Below are positions 54,593 to 63,716 of a DNA stretch of 64,000 bases, piece by piece (the stretch's first letter is position 1; every line of letters starts with the position of its first letter). Below the pieces are notes generated by a model. That model made no database searches and was not told where the DNA came from. It saw only the letters and a program-made list of their open reading frames with translations. This stretch comes from Pseudophaeobacter sp. EL27. GTDB taxonomy: Bacteria; Pseudomonadota; Alphaproteobacteria; Rhodobacterales; Rhodobacteraceae. Where the stretch lies: the NCBI RefSeq assembly GCF_900313025.1, contig NZ_OMPQ01000005.1, positions 1-64,000 of the forward strand, written 5' to 3'. A program made the position numbers and the translations under genes.

Positions 54593-55882
54593 TCAGACGA
54601 AATGAACGTAGAAATCCCGCATCCCATCCCCCTCAAGGTCGCGAGTTTTTCGTACCTCTTTGCGCTTCATAAAGACATGGTTGGCGACCAAGTCCACGCC
54701 CACGGCCTCTGACAAAACGGTATCGCGTTCCAAATCGGTGACCGCGCCTTTAAGGTCAATCGCCGTCCCCTCCCGCGCATCTGTACGGTCAAACCCGTCG
54801 CCTGTCTCCATGGCAGGCAACTCATAGCCCTTCTCCACACCCAGCAAGGACGCCTGCAGAACTGCCGCCACAGCGGTATAGGGATTAGCGGAAGCATCCG
54901 CCATCCGGTGCTCCAACCGGGCTTTCGCCCCGCCCTCCGAGCTGATCCGCGTGGTCACATTGCGATGATCCCCGCCCCAGTTCTGCCAATAGCCCGACAA
55001 AGATCCCGGCTGCAGGCGCATATAGCTGTTCGCGGTGGGCGCAATCAGCCCGGCGAGGCCCTTGTGATGCTGCAACACACCAGCCAGACAGCCGCGCGCC
55101 AGATCATTCATATGTTCAGGCCCCCCGCGCGGCCCCGAAGAGAGCGCATTGCCCCCGGCCTCATCCACAAAAGAAAAGTTGATATGCATGCCAGATCCAC
55201 CGGCCTCGGCCACGGGTTTGGGCATGAAGGTCAGAACAATCCCATATTCCAAGGCAATTTCACGCGCCATCAGGCGGAACAATACAATGTCATCCACTGC
55301 CTGCACCGCATCATCAAAGGTCAGCGTGTATTCAAACTGCGGCGAGTCGAACTCCGCCGTGATCATATCCAGCGAGAACCCCATCTCATCTGCCATGGCC
55401 CAGATCCGGTCGTTAAACCGCAAAGGATCAGCAAAAGGCCCGGTGCCATAGACCACGCCTCCCGGCGCATCATAGGGCATCAACCGTCCCCGATCATCCG
55501 CCTGCAACGCATAGGCCTCCAGCTCAATCCCCACCTTTGGACTCAGCCCCTTTACTTGCCAGCCTGCAACTGCGCGCCTCAGCGCCCCGCGCGGGCACAG
55601 AGACAGTGGTTCGCCCTCAACATCATAAAGATCACCCAAAACCACCTTGGTCGAAGCATGCCAGCTGTCGCGAATATCGTCATGCTGCCAACGCAGCTCC
55701 ATATCCGGCATGCCCTGTTTGACCAGGGATCCCGGCGCATCCAGCAAATCGCGATCATAATGTGTGCCAAAAACGGACCGGCAAAACCGCGTATCGCCAT
55801 CGCCAATTTTGGAGTTCGGCAGGTATTTCCCCCGCATGATGCTGAGGTGGTCGCAAAACATCGCACGCAAGCGGGTCTTCAT
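54593..55882 (-). CDS. Glutamine synthetase family protein (second gamma-glutamyl ligase)
   Basis: A 429-residue member of the glutamine synthetase superfamily. Features: GIELEAY (118-124), TAEFDSPQFEY (175-185), GGSGMHINFS (228-237), and the C-terminal EHRMADASANPYTA. The N-terminal domain is nearly absent compared with standard GlnA and it begins close to the catalytic barrel. It is distinct from the first copy in this window (6766-8127). With the P450 and amidotransferase nearby it resembles TdnQ/AtdA1- or IpuC-type ligases that join glutamate to an amine. ATG 55882 follows AAGGATT; the longer frame is rejected. Confidence 0.85.
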   Translation of the reverse strand: MKTRLRAMFCDHLSIMRGKYLPNSKIGDGDTRFCRSVFGTHYDRDLLDAPGSLVKQGMPDMELRWQHDDIRDSWHASTKVVLGDLYDVEGEPLSLCPRGALRRAVAGWQVKGLSPKVGIELEAYALQADDRGRLMPYDAPGGVVYGTGPFADPLRFNDRIWAMADEMGFSLDMITAEFDSPQFEYTLTFDDAVQAVDDIVLFRLMAREIALEYGIVLTFMPKPVAEAGGSGMHINFSFVDEAGGNALSSGPRGGPEHMNDLARGCLAGVLQHHKGLAGLIAPTANSYMRLQPGSLSGYWQNWGGDHRNVTTRISSEGGAKARLEHRMADASANPYTAVAAVLQASLLGVEKGYELPAMETGDGFDRTDAREGTAIDLKGAVTDLERDTVLSEAVGVDLVANHVFMKRKEVRKTRDLEGDGMRDFYVHFV

Positions 55883-56020
55883 GGTGGGAATCCTTCCGGG
55901 TTGGTAACGTCGATTTGTCACGGCTGCCTTTGATCTGGCACAGCTTCTGATGATTAGTAGTTAACATATTTAGCGATTCTGAGGGACTGATTTCTAGCCT
56001 CCTCCTGAACAACCGGGGAC

Positions 56021-57280
56021 TCAGCGGCGGGTGACACGCACTGGCAGCTCCTTGATGCCGCCCACAAAGTTCGAACGCAGGAACTTTTGCGGGCCTGCTG
56101 CCTCAATATGGCTGATCCGTTTTGCCAGTTCCTGAAACAGTACCGTGACCTCCAGCCGCGCCAGCCACATGCCCAGGCAGACGTGGGGGCCGAACTGGCC
56201 AAAGGACAGATGGCGATTGGGGCTGCGCATCAGGTTCACCCGGAAAGGCTCATCAAAATAGCTGTCATCGCGATTGGCTGAGATGAACCAGTAAAGAACC
56301 TTGTCGCCCTCCCGGATCAGCTTGTCATGCATCTCAAAATCCCGCGTCGCGGTGCGGCGGAAATAGAGCGCAGGCGTCGCCCAGCGGATAATCTCATCCG
56401 CCGCCGTCTCCCAGACCGCCCCGCCCGCCTGCATCTGTTGCAAAAGCTCGGGTTGATGACACAGGGCCTGAATGCCCGCAGCAATGGAATAGCGCGTGGT
56501 GTCATTGCCCGCCGCCACCAAAAGGCAAAAGAAATTGCGAAACTCGGTCTCGGTAATCGTGGATCCATCCTTGGCGGGCTCCAAAATCATATTGAGCACC
56601 CCGGAGGTATCTCCAGCCTTTGCCTTATCCGCCATCAACTCCTTGGCATAAACATAGAGCTCCGCCCCGGCCGGCGAGTTAAACGGCATCATCCGGTACT
56701 CATCGGTTTGCAGCTTATCCATGACATGGGCGGTGAAATCCGGATCGGTATTGGCGATCAGCGCATCGCCTTTCTCCACCAGCCAGGGCAGATCCACCTC
56801 CGGCAACCCGACCACACGGCCCAGCATTCGCATCGGCAATTGCCGGGCGATCTCTTTGGTGGCATCAAAACTGCCCTTCTCCAGTATTGGGTCAAGGATC
56901 TCGGCGCAGATATCGCGGATTTCCTGCTCATACTGCGCCATCGAGGTCTTGGAGAAGGCCTTCATCAGCTTCATCCGCACCTTGGAATGCTCCGGTGGAT
57001 CAGTCTCCTGAAAGGTGCGGCGCGCCAGATATTCTTCATAGCTCTGGTCTTCCATGCGGATCCCACGCGCCGAAGAGAACACCTCGGTGTTCTTGTTCAT
57101 CTGGGTGATGTCATCGTAGCGGGTTACCGACCAAAAATTTTCACCCCCTGCGTATTCGGTCCAATGCAGCGGATCCTCACGGCGCAGACGTGCAAAGGTG
57201 TTATGGGGCGCGCCCATAGCAAAGGTATCATGGCTGCTCAGATCGGCATGGCCGTCGTCCTGTGGTGTCCAGATGGTCAT
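56021..57280 (-). CDS. Cytochrome P450
   Basis: A 419-residue bacterial P450 (soluble type). Features: I-helix AGNDTT at 257-262, E296xxR299, and the haem segment FGQFGPHVCLG with C368. The extra residue between F and G is normal for the steroid- and terpene-type families (FGxxGxHxC). It inserts one oxygen atom from O2. No ferredoxin or reductase gene is close. It lies 139 bp upstream of the ligase on the same strand, so both may be co-transcribed, and the amidotransferase is divergent. Confidence 0.93.
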   Translation of the reverse strand: MTIWTPQDDGHADLSSHDTFAMGAPHNTFARLRREDPLHWTEYAGGENFWSVTRYDDITQMNKNTEVFSSARGIRMEDQSYEEYLARRTFQETDPPEHSKVRMKLMKAFSKTSMAQYEQEIRDICAEILDPILEKGSFDATKEIARQLPMRMLGRVVGLPEVDLPWLVEKGDALIANTDPDFTAHVMDKLQTDEYRMMPFNSPAGAELYVYAKELMADKAKAGDTSGVLNMILEPAKDGSTITETEFRNFFCLLVAAGNDTTRYSIAAGIQALCHQPELLQQMQAGGAVWETAADEIIRWATPALYFRRTATRDFEMHDKLIREGDKVLYWFISANRDDSYFDEPFRVNLMRSPNRHLSFGQFGPHVCLGMWLARLEVTVLFQELAKRISHIEAAGPQKFLRSNFVGGIKELPVRVTRR

Positions 57281-57329
57281 ATTGGGCTTCCCGAATGCTT
57301 GCTTTGTGTATATTATGTGGCGCTATAAA

Positions 57330-57341
57330 TATGTAAACATA
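57330..57341. promoter_or_regulatory. GntR/FCD-type operator candidate in the P450-amidotransferase divergent region
   Basis: TATGTAAACATA is a perfect palindrome with the GT-N2-AC core typical of FCD-class GntR regulators. It lies in the 79-bp space between the two start codons. The FCD regulator at 58141-58791 is close by. Confidence 0.45.
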
Positions 57342-57359
57342 AAACTCACGAGCCAATCC

Positions 57360-58064
57360 ATGCACTTAGCAATTCTGGTCACTAATACAGACAAGAGCCC
57401 CTTTGCCGCTCAGCACCCACAGGATGGAGAAAAATTCACTCGACTCATCCAAATGGCGCGACCAGACTGGAAGACAACGGCCTTCCAAATCCACGAAGGC
57501 CAGTTCCCACCAGACATAACAACTTTTGATGGCGCGATGATCACCGGCAGCCCGGCCTCAACCCGCAGCGGTCTCCCCTGGATTGCGCCGCTGCTCACCC
57601 TCATTCAGGACATGGACAAAAGGCATTTCCCGCTGTTTGGCGCCTGTTTTGGGCATCAGGCAATCGCCCTGGCTCTGGACGGGACCGTGGGCGAAAACCC
57701 TAATGGCTGGGTCCACGGGCTGGTGCGAAATGAATTGCAAACCTCCCCCCCCTGGGCAAAACCACTACCTCAGCACTTCAACCTTTACGGCTCACACAGC
57801 GAATATGTCTCGCAGCTTCCCGCAGGCGCCACGCCCTGCTCCAACAGTACCGGGTTGAACGCCGGCTTTACGGTCGACAGCCATATCTGGACCAGCCAGC
57901 ACCATCCCGAGATGAGCCCTGATTTCATCACCGCCCTCACCAAAGAAATGCGCAGCGCCCTTGGCCCCGACCGATATAAACAGGCCACTTCCAGCCTGGC
58001 CGCCCCGGCAGATCAAGCGGCATTTGCGGAAAGCCTCGCCCGCTTCTTTGAACAGGCGCAATAG
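57360..58064 (+). CDS. Class I glutamine amidotransferase-like protein
   Basis: A 234-residue protein. The nucleophile is C96 in GACFGHQ, and H182/E184 in HHPE complete the triad. It resembles the stand-alone amidotransferase fold of GMP synthase and the TdnT/AtdA2-like hydrolases of aniline pathways. A role in hydrolysing a gamma-glutamyl amide is suggested by the divergent P450 and ligase genes. ATG 57360 is used; the frame extends upstream into the P450 gene without support. Confidence 0.85.
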   Translation: MHLAILVTNTDKSPFAAQHPQDGEKFTRLIQMARPDWKTTAFQIHEGQFPPDITTFDGAMITGSPASTRSGLPWIAPLLTLIQDMDKRHFPLFGACFGHQAIALALDGTVGENPNGWVHGLVRNELQTSPPWAKPLPQHFNLYGSHSEYVSQLPAGATPCSNSTGLNAGFTVDSHIWTSQHHPEMSPDFITALTKEMRSALGPDRYKQATSSLAAPADQAAFAESLARFFEQAQ

Positions 58065-58096
58065 GCAGCCCCCGCATCCGGAGCACACAGCCCCCA

Positions 58097-58131
58097 TTTT
58101 CATTTGGCCAAAAATATCCCCGCCGGAGGCA
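58097..58131 (-). repeat. Dispersed intergenic repeat, copy 4
   Basis: On the minus strand GCCTCCGGCGGGGATATTTT plus TGGCCAAATGAAA. It sits between the convergent amidotransferase and GntR genes. It matches copies 1 and 3 over the whole core. Confidence 0.75.
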
Positions 58132-58140
58132 AACAAGCTC

Positions 58141-58791
58141 TCAGCCCAGTGCCGCCAGAAGATCCATCGCGGTGACCTGATCAAACTGCACATGTTGGGT
58201 CATGCGCCGCGCAGCCCCGATCTGGTCGTGGGAATAAATCAGCTCGGCAATCTCGCGATGCTCTTTGGCCGATTGCGCGATTGAACCCGGATAGTGATAA
58301 CGGGCCCGGTAATAGGCCATCAATTTGCGCGCATTGGTCTTGATCATCTCCACCAGAAACGGGTTGCCTGCGCCCATGGCCACACCTGCGTGAAACCCTA
58401 GGTTCAACTGGTAATAGCCATTGGGATCACCATCCCCCTTTTCAGCTGCATGGGCCTCACAGGCCCGCACAATCTGCTCCAGCTCCGCCGCCTGCGCCGG
58501 GCTCATCCGACGCGCGGCCAGACCCGCCGCCTGCCCTTCCAGATTGGCATGCACCTCCAGAATAGCCAGAAACTCTTCCAGACTGGGCTTGAACAGTACC
58601 GCCCCCTTGCGCGGCAGCCGCCGGATCAGGCCCGCAGTTTCCAGCTGAATAAAGACCTCCCGGATGGGTGTCCGTGACACCCCATGACGCGCGGCCAGTC
58701 CAGCCTCATCCAGAACGTCACCTGGGTTCAATTGCCCGGCATCAATATCCACAAGGATCGCATTCAATAGCCCTTCGCTCTGCCCTGCCAA
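58141..58791 (-). CDS. GntR family regulator, FCD class
   Basis: A 216-residue regulator. Residues 1-70 form the winged helix (LDEAGLAARHGVSRTPIREVFIQL), and residues 80-210 the FCD domain with E-x-R/N and H residues (near N128, H132) that usually bind a metal. It probably binds a carboxylate. It lies 93 bp after the nitronate monooxygenase gene and may end that operon or be transcribed alone. Confidence 0.88.
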   Translation of the reverse strand: MAGQSEGLLNAILVDIDAGQLNPGDVLDEAGLAARHGVSRTPIREVFIQLETAGLIRRLPRKGAVLFKPSLEEFLAILEVHANLEGQAAGLAARRMSPAQAAELEQIVRACEAHAAEKGDGDPNGYYQLNLGFHAGVAMGAGNPFLVEMIKTNARKLMAYYRARYHYPGSIAQSAKEHREIAELIYSHDQIGAARRMTQHVQFDQVTAMDLLAALG

Positions 58792-58884
58792 TGCCGCCGC
58801 CCTTTGTTGCCGCCCGTTCTCCCCAGATCATAGGTTGCAGGGCGGAACAAGGCAACAAAACCCCGCCCCGACAGCGCATTGGCC

Positions 58885-60021
58885 CTACTCTTCCAGCAGG
58901 GCCCCCAGCCGCTCAAAAGCCGTCAGGAAATCCTCCTTGAAGCCCTGCACCACGCCGCCTGCCGACATTGCCTGGTTCATCAGGCCAACCCCCTGGCCAA
59001 CCCAATAGGTGGCCAGGTCCTGCGCGCCCTCATGGCCTTTTTGCGACATCTGATCAATCCGGTGCAGCGCCGGCTCTGACACCAGGGTCTGCAGCGGCAT
59101 TGGCAGTGGTTTGGGTGCGCCCTTGACCTCCCAGGCCTCGGTCCAGGCGCTGACCAACTGGCGCGAAGGCTTGCCCGTGCGCGAGCGTGAGCGGACGGTA
59201 TCGCGGCTGCTGGCCGCCAGCATCTTTTCCTTCACCACCGGGTTGGTCTCAGCTTCGGCGGTGGTCAGCCAGACAGAGCCACACCAGGCGCCTGCCGCCC
59301 CCATGGCCATGGCCGCCGCCATCTGAGCGCCGGTCGCAATGCCCCCCGCCGCCAGAACCGGCACCCCGGATCCGGCAATGGCCTGCACCACCTCCGGCAC
59401 CAGCACCATGGTTGAAATCTCGCCGGTATGGCCACCGGCCTCACCACCAGCGGCAATGATCACATCCACACCCGCTGCAACCTGAGCGCGGGCATGTTCC
59501 GCCGTGCCCACCAGCGCCCCCACAGCCACGTCCTGCGCCTTGCCGCGTTCCAGCATCTCCTGCGGCGGCAGGCCCAGCGCATTGGCGATCAGAGCAATTG
59601 GATGGGAGAAGGCCACATCCAGACTGCGCCGCGCGCCTTCGGCGCTGATGTTTTCGCGAAACACCAGCTGCTCGGCCCGCACCGGATCGAGGTTTCCGGG
59701 TTCAACCCCGTATTTCTGCATCACGTCATCGGCAAAATCCTTATGCCCCTCGGGCACCATGGCCAGGATCGCCGCATCCGGAATATCCTCCCCTTTGGCC
59801 TCAAACTTATTGGGCACGATAAGGTCGACGCCGTAGGGCTTGCCATTCACATGGGCATCAATCCAGGTCAGCTCTTCTTCCAGCTCCTCTGGCGACATCA
59901 TGGCGGCGCCAAAAATCCCCATTCCGCCAGCATTGGTGACCGCTGCCACCACATCGCGGCAATGAGAAAAGGCAAAAAGCGGAAACTCGATGCCAAGCCG
60001 TTTACAAAGTTCCGAGTTCAT
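58885..60021 (-). CDS. Nitronate monooxygenase family protein
   Basis: A 378-residue FMN TIM barrel. Features: VVAAVTNAGGMGIFGAA and AGGEAGGHTGEISTMVLVPEVV, which hold the FMN. It belongs to the 2-nitropropane dioxygenase superfamily; members oxidise nitronates or reduce enoyl-CoA-type double bonds. The place of this one after an acyl-CoA carboxylase suggests a role in an acyl-CoA route. It overlaps the carboxylase alpha gene by four bases. Confidence 0.87.
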   Translation of the reverse strand: MNSELCKRLGIEFPLFAFSHCRDVVAAVTNAGGMGIFGAAMMSPEELEEELTWIDAHVNGKPYGVDLIVPNKFEAKGEDIPDAAILAMVPEGHKDFADDVMQKYGVEPGNLDPVRAEQLVFRENISAEGARRSLDVAFSHPIALIANALGLPPQEMLERGKAQDVAVGALVGTAEHARAQVAAGVDVIIAAGGEAGGHTGEISTMVLVPEVVQAIAGSGVPVLAAGGIATGAQMAAAMAMGAAGAWCGSVWLTTAEAETNPVVKEKMLAASSRDTVRSRSRTGKPSRQLVSAWTEAWEVKGAPKPLPMPLQTLVSEPALHRIDQMSQKGHEGAQDLATYWVGQGVGLMNQAMSAGGVVQGFKEDFLTAFERLGALLEE

Positions 60022-62000
60022 TCCGTGTTCTCCTGTGTCGCCATTGCCTGCTCAATCTGCACCAAGAGATCGCCCGCCTTCACTTGGCAAGGTGCCGTGA
60101 CAGCCACCTCGCTCACGGTTCCTGCCACCTCGGCCAGAATCTCATGCTGCATTTTCATCGCCTCCAACACCGCCAGACGGGTGCCCACCTCAACCGGGTC
60201 TCCTACGCGCACGCAGAGCTCCAGCAGGTTGCCGTGCATCGGGGCGGGTGTTTCACCACCACCAGCGGCCGCGCCAGCGCCAGCCCCAGACCGCTGTCGG
60301 GTCACCTTCAACATCCGCGTACCGGTAGCGAGAAACAGATCCTCCCCAACCATCAGGTGGTTGCGCAGATCCATACGCAGCCCATCCAACCGCAGACAAT
60401 CCCCCTGCTGTTGCAGATGATGTTCCGCTTCGCCGACCTGTACCCGGATGCCATCGCGGCTCTCGTGCAGCAACACGGTTGCTCTCTCGCCTGCGGCCTC
60501 CAGCACCAACCGCGCCTGCAAAGCCCCTTGACTGGACCAGCCCAGCAGCTCTGCCGGGGTCTCTGCCCGCTTGGCCAATGCCGCCTGATCTACGCGGTAG
60601 ATCAATGCCGCCGCCAGCGCCAAATCAGCGCTGGAGATTTCAGGTGGAACCAGAGGGTCAAAGTGATCGCCAATAAAGCTGGTCGTCGCCGCGCCTTTGG
60701 CAAACTCGGCATGGCCCAGGACATCCATCAGGAAGTCGCGATTGCAGGCCGGCCCAAAGATTACGGTGTCACCCAGCGCCGCGATCAGGCGCTCCAAGGC
60801 CTCTGCACGGGTCGCCCCATGGGCGATGACCTTGGCCAGCATCGGATCATAAAAGGCTGAGACCTCCTGCCCCGAAACAATGCCCGCATCCACCCGGATG
60901 CCCGCACCGGTGGCGGGCTGCCATTGGTGGATCTGCCCGGATTGGGGCAAGAACCCCTGGCCGGGGTCCTCGGCATAGAGCCGCACCTCGATGGCATGAC
61001 CCTTCAGGGTTACATCTTCCTGTGCCACGCCCAGCGCCTGACCGCGCGCTGCGCGAATCTGCAGCGCCACCAAATCAAGCCCGGTGACCATTTCAGTGAC
61101 GGGATGCTCCACCTGCAGGCGGGTGTTCATTTCCAGAAAGTAGAAAGCACCGTTTTTGTCCAACAGGAACTCCACCGTTCCGGCGCCCAGATAGCTGATG
61201 GCGCGGGCGGCTTCCACGGCGGCAGCCCCCATCTCAGCGCGCAGCTCTGGCGTCATCACCGGACAGGGGGCTTCCTCCACCACCTTTTGATGGCGACGCT
61301 GCACCGAACAGTCGCGCTCACCCAGATGGATGGTGTGACCTGAGGCATCGGCAAAGACCTGGATTTCTACGTGACGCGGGCGCATCACCGCCTTTTCCAG
61401 GATCATCTCTTCCGAGCCAAAGGCCGAGAGCGCCTCGCTTTTCGCCAGCTCCAGCGCAGTGACAAAATCCTCCGCCTCTGTGACCAATCGCATGCCACGG
61501 CCACCGCCGCCCGCTGCGGCCTTGATCATCACCGGATAGCCTATCTTTGCAGCCTCGGCCTGCAACACCACAGGGGATTGATCCGCCCCTTCATAGCCGG
61601 GGACGCAGGGCACCCCTGCTTTGATCATCCGGCGTTTCGCGGCTGCCTTGTTCCCCATCAGGGCAATGGCCTCGGCGCTGGGGCCAATGAAGGTAAGCCC
61701 TGCCTCGGCGCAGGCCGCGGCAAATTTGGCATTCTCCGACAGGAAACCATAGCCGGGATGCACCGCCTGCGCCCCTGTTTCCTTGGCCGCTGCCAAGACC
61801 TTGGCGGCATCGAGATAACTATCCCCCACTGGGCCTGCGCCAATGCAGACGGCCTGGTCGGCAAAGGCGACATGCGGGCTTTGCGCGTCGGCCTCGGTAT
61901 AGACCGCGATGCATTTGATCCCCATCGCACGCGCCGTGCGCATGATGCGCAGGGCGATCTCGCCGCGATTGGCCACCAGAATTGAATTGAATTCTGTCAT
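60018..62000 (-). CDS. Acyl-CoA carboxylase alpha subunit (biotin carboxylase plus BCCP)
   Basis: A 660-residue protein. Residues 1-445 are biotin carboxylase (ILVANRGEIALRIMRTA, ATP-grasp with AAAGGGGRGMRLV, and LEMNTRLQVEHPVTE), then a linker and a biotinyl domain with the lysine in LEAMKMQHEI near 630. It carboxylates its own biotin for the partner at 62018. Sequence resembles methylcrotonyl- and geranyl-CoA carboxylases. ATG 62000 follows GGGAGAGG; the longer frame is rejected. Confidence 0.93.
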   Translation of the reverse strand: MTEFNSILVANRGEIALRIMRTARAMGIKCIAVYTEADAQSPHVAFADQAVCIGAGPVGDSYLDAAKVLAAAKETGAQAVHPGYGFLSENAKFAAACAEAGLTFIGPSAEAIALMGNKAAAKRRMIKAGVPCVPGYEGADQSPVVLQAEAAKIGYPVMIKAAAGGGGRGMRLVTEAEDFVTALELAKSEALSAFGSEEMILEKAVMRPRHVEIQVFADASGHTIHLGERDCSVQRRHQKVVEEAPCPVMTPELRAEMGAAAVEAARAISYLGAGTVEFLLDKNGAFYFLEMNTRLQVEHPVTEMVTGLDLVALQIRAARGQALGVAQEDVTLKGHAIEVRLYAEDPGQGFLPQSGQIHQWQPATGAGIRVDAGIVSGQEVSAFYDPMLAKVIAHGATRAEALERLIAALGDTVIFGPACNRDFLMDVLGHAEFAKGAATTSFIGDHFDPLVPPEISSADLALAAALIYRVDQAALAKRAETPAELLGWSSQGALQARLVLEAAGERATVLLHESRDGIRVQVGEAEHHLQQQGDCLRLDGLRMDLRNHLMVGEDLFLATGTRMLKVTRQRSGAGAGAAAGGGETPAPMHGNLLELCVRVGDPVEVGTRLAVLEAMKMQHEILAEVAGTVSEVAVTAPCQVKAGDLLVQIEQAMATQENTE

Positions 62001-62017
62001 TGTCTGATCCTCTCCCA

Positions 62018-63634
62018 TCAGGCCCGCCCCACGCCAAAGGCATTGGGGTTGAGATCGCGGCGACGTGCTTCCATGCAGGTGGCGAGGCAAAAGCCAATCA
62101 CCGCCCGACTGTCACGCGGGTCGATCATCCCCATGTCGAGCATCCGCCCCGAGGTGAAAAACGCGTCCGATTGGTTGTCAAAATGCGCCGCGATCCCGGC
62201 ACTCTGCTTGGCCAGACGTGCTTCATCTACCTCAACACCCTTACGCTCCGCCGTGCGCCGCGCCACCTGCTCCATGGTCAGGGCCGCCTGTTCGCCGCCC
62301 ATCACACCCGTCATGGCATTGGGCCAGGTGAACAGGAAGTCGGCGCCAAAGGCATGGCCGCACATGCCGTAGTTGCCCGCGCCAAAACTGGCCCCGGTAT
62401 AGAGCGAGATCTTGGGCACCCGTAGATTGGTCACCGCCTGGATCATCTTGGAGCCATGTTTGATCATGCCCGCGCGCTCATAGGCGGTCCCAACCATGTA
62501 CCCAGTGGTATTGCCCAGAAAGATCACCGGCGTGCCCGCCTGATCCATCGCCTGCAGGAAATGTGTCGCCTTGGTGGCGCCATCGGGATCAATCGGGCCG
62601 TTGTTGCCCAGGATGCCCACCGGCTGACCCATGATATGCGCCTGCAGACAGACCAATGCCGGGCCGTAGTCTGGCTTGAAGTCGCGCAGGCGCGAGCCAT
62701 CCACCAGCCGCGCCGCCAGCTCTCGCATGTCATAGGGCTTGCGGTAGTCAGCCGGAATCGCCCCGGCGAGTTCCTCGCCCGCGTATTTGGGCGGATCATA
62801 CTCAACAGGTCCCTCAGTGCCCCGCTGCCAACCCAGACCTGCCATCACATCACGGGCGATCTCCAGCCCATGGGCGTCATCCTCGGCCAGATACTCCACC
62901 AGGCCGGTGACCTCGGCGTGCATCTCGGCACCGCCCAGATCCGCATCGCGAGCGATCTCGCCTGTGGCGGCCTGCACCAGTGCCGCCCCGGCCAGCATTG
63001 CCATACCGTTGCCTTTGACCCCGATCACATAGTCCGACAGGCCGGGCTGATAGGCGCCCCCCGCGGTCGAGGCCCCGTGCAACACCGTGATCACCGGATT
63101 ACCCGCCGCCGAAAGCCGCGCCAGACCGGCAAACATGCCGCCACCATGAGCCCAGAGCTCAACCGTGTAGCGCGTGAGATCGGCCCCGGCACTCTCCACC
63201 AGATGCACAAAGGGCAGTTTCTGTTTCAGAGCGATGTCTATCGCCCCCAGGGCCTTATCCACTGATTTGCCGGTCATTGCGCCGGCATTGATTCCCGCAT
63301 CATCGACAAAGACCATACAGCGCACACCCGATACATAGCCGATCCCCAGAATGATCGAGGCCCCCGGGATCGAGGTCTCCGGGTCGGTGTCATCCACCAG
63401 ATAGGAGGCCATATTGTAGAGCTCAAGGAAAGGCATGCCGGGGTCGAGCAATGCGGCCAGACGTTCGCGTGGCGACAGCTGGCCACGTTTGTCAAAAACC
63501 GGGCGGCGTTGCTCCGATTTGGCTGCGGCACGAGCTTCCAAGGTGCGCATCCGCTCGACCTGGGCCAACATATCAGCCCGGTTCTGGGCAAAGCTGTCAC
63601 TAGCGGTGTTGATCCTGCTTTGAAAGGCTTTCAT
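62018..63634 (-). CDS. Acyl-CoA carboxylase beta subunit (carboxyltransferase)
   Basis: A 538-residue carboxyltransferase with the two crotonase-like halves: GASTAGGAYQPGLSDYVIG and GASFGAGNYGMCGHAF for the oxyanion holes. It transfers carboxyl from biotin to an enoyl-CoA such as 3-methylcrotonyl- or geranyl-CoA. The size equals AtuC from terpene-degrading Pseudomonas, as far as I recall. The AtuA-like gene upstream supports that group, not propionyl-CoA carboxylase. It begins 80 bp after that gene, 17 bp before the alpha subunit. Confidence 0.92.
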   Translation of the reverse strand: MKAFQSRINTASDSFAQNRADMLAQVERMRTLEARAAAKSEQRRPVFDKRGQLSPRERLAALLDPGMPFLELYNMASYLVDDTDPETSIPGASIILGIGYVSGVRCMVFVDDAGINAGAMTGKSVDKALGAIDIALKQKLPFVHLVESAGADLTRYTVELWAHGGGMFAGLARLSAAGNPVITVLHGASTAGGAYQPGLSDYVIGVKGNGMAMLAGAALVQAATGEIARDADLGGAEMHAEVTGLVEYLAEDDAHGLEIARDVMAGLGWQRGTEGPVEYDPPKYAGEELAGAIPADYRKPYDMRELAARLVDGSRLRDFKPDYGPALVCLQAHIMGQPVGILGNNGPIDPDGATKATHFLQAMDQAGTPVIFLGNTTGYMVGTAYERAGMIKHGSKMIQAVTNLRVPKISLYTGASFGAGNYGMCGHAFGADFLFTWPNAMTGVMGGEQAALTMEQVARRTAERKGVEVDEARLAKQSAGIAAHFDNQSDAFFTSGRMLDMGMIDPRDSRAVIGFCLATCMEARRRDLNPNAFGVGRA

Positions 63635-63703
63635 CGACCTGTCCTCATTCCGGTATTCTTACGCATAGACGGCTGGGCTGGCCGTCCGAACTGTTGTTTT
63701 TTG

Positions 63704-63716
63704 TGATGAAACATCA
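63704..63716. promoter_or_regulatory. Inverted repeat before the carboxylase genes
   Basis: TGATG-AAA-CATCA overlaps the stop codon of the AtuA-like gene. It is too short for a strong terminator and may be an operator. Confidence 0.3.

Noticed and set aside
56021-57280. A defective P450 haem motif
   Set aside because: FGQFGPHVCLG looks one residue longer than FGxGxHxC, but the FGxxGxHxC form is normal in several bacterial P450 families.
57198-57359. A longer amidotransferase starting at 57198
   Set aside because: The extra 54 residues would overlap the divergent P450 gene and promoter and are unlike the family.
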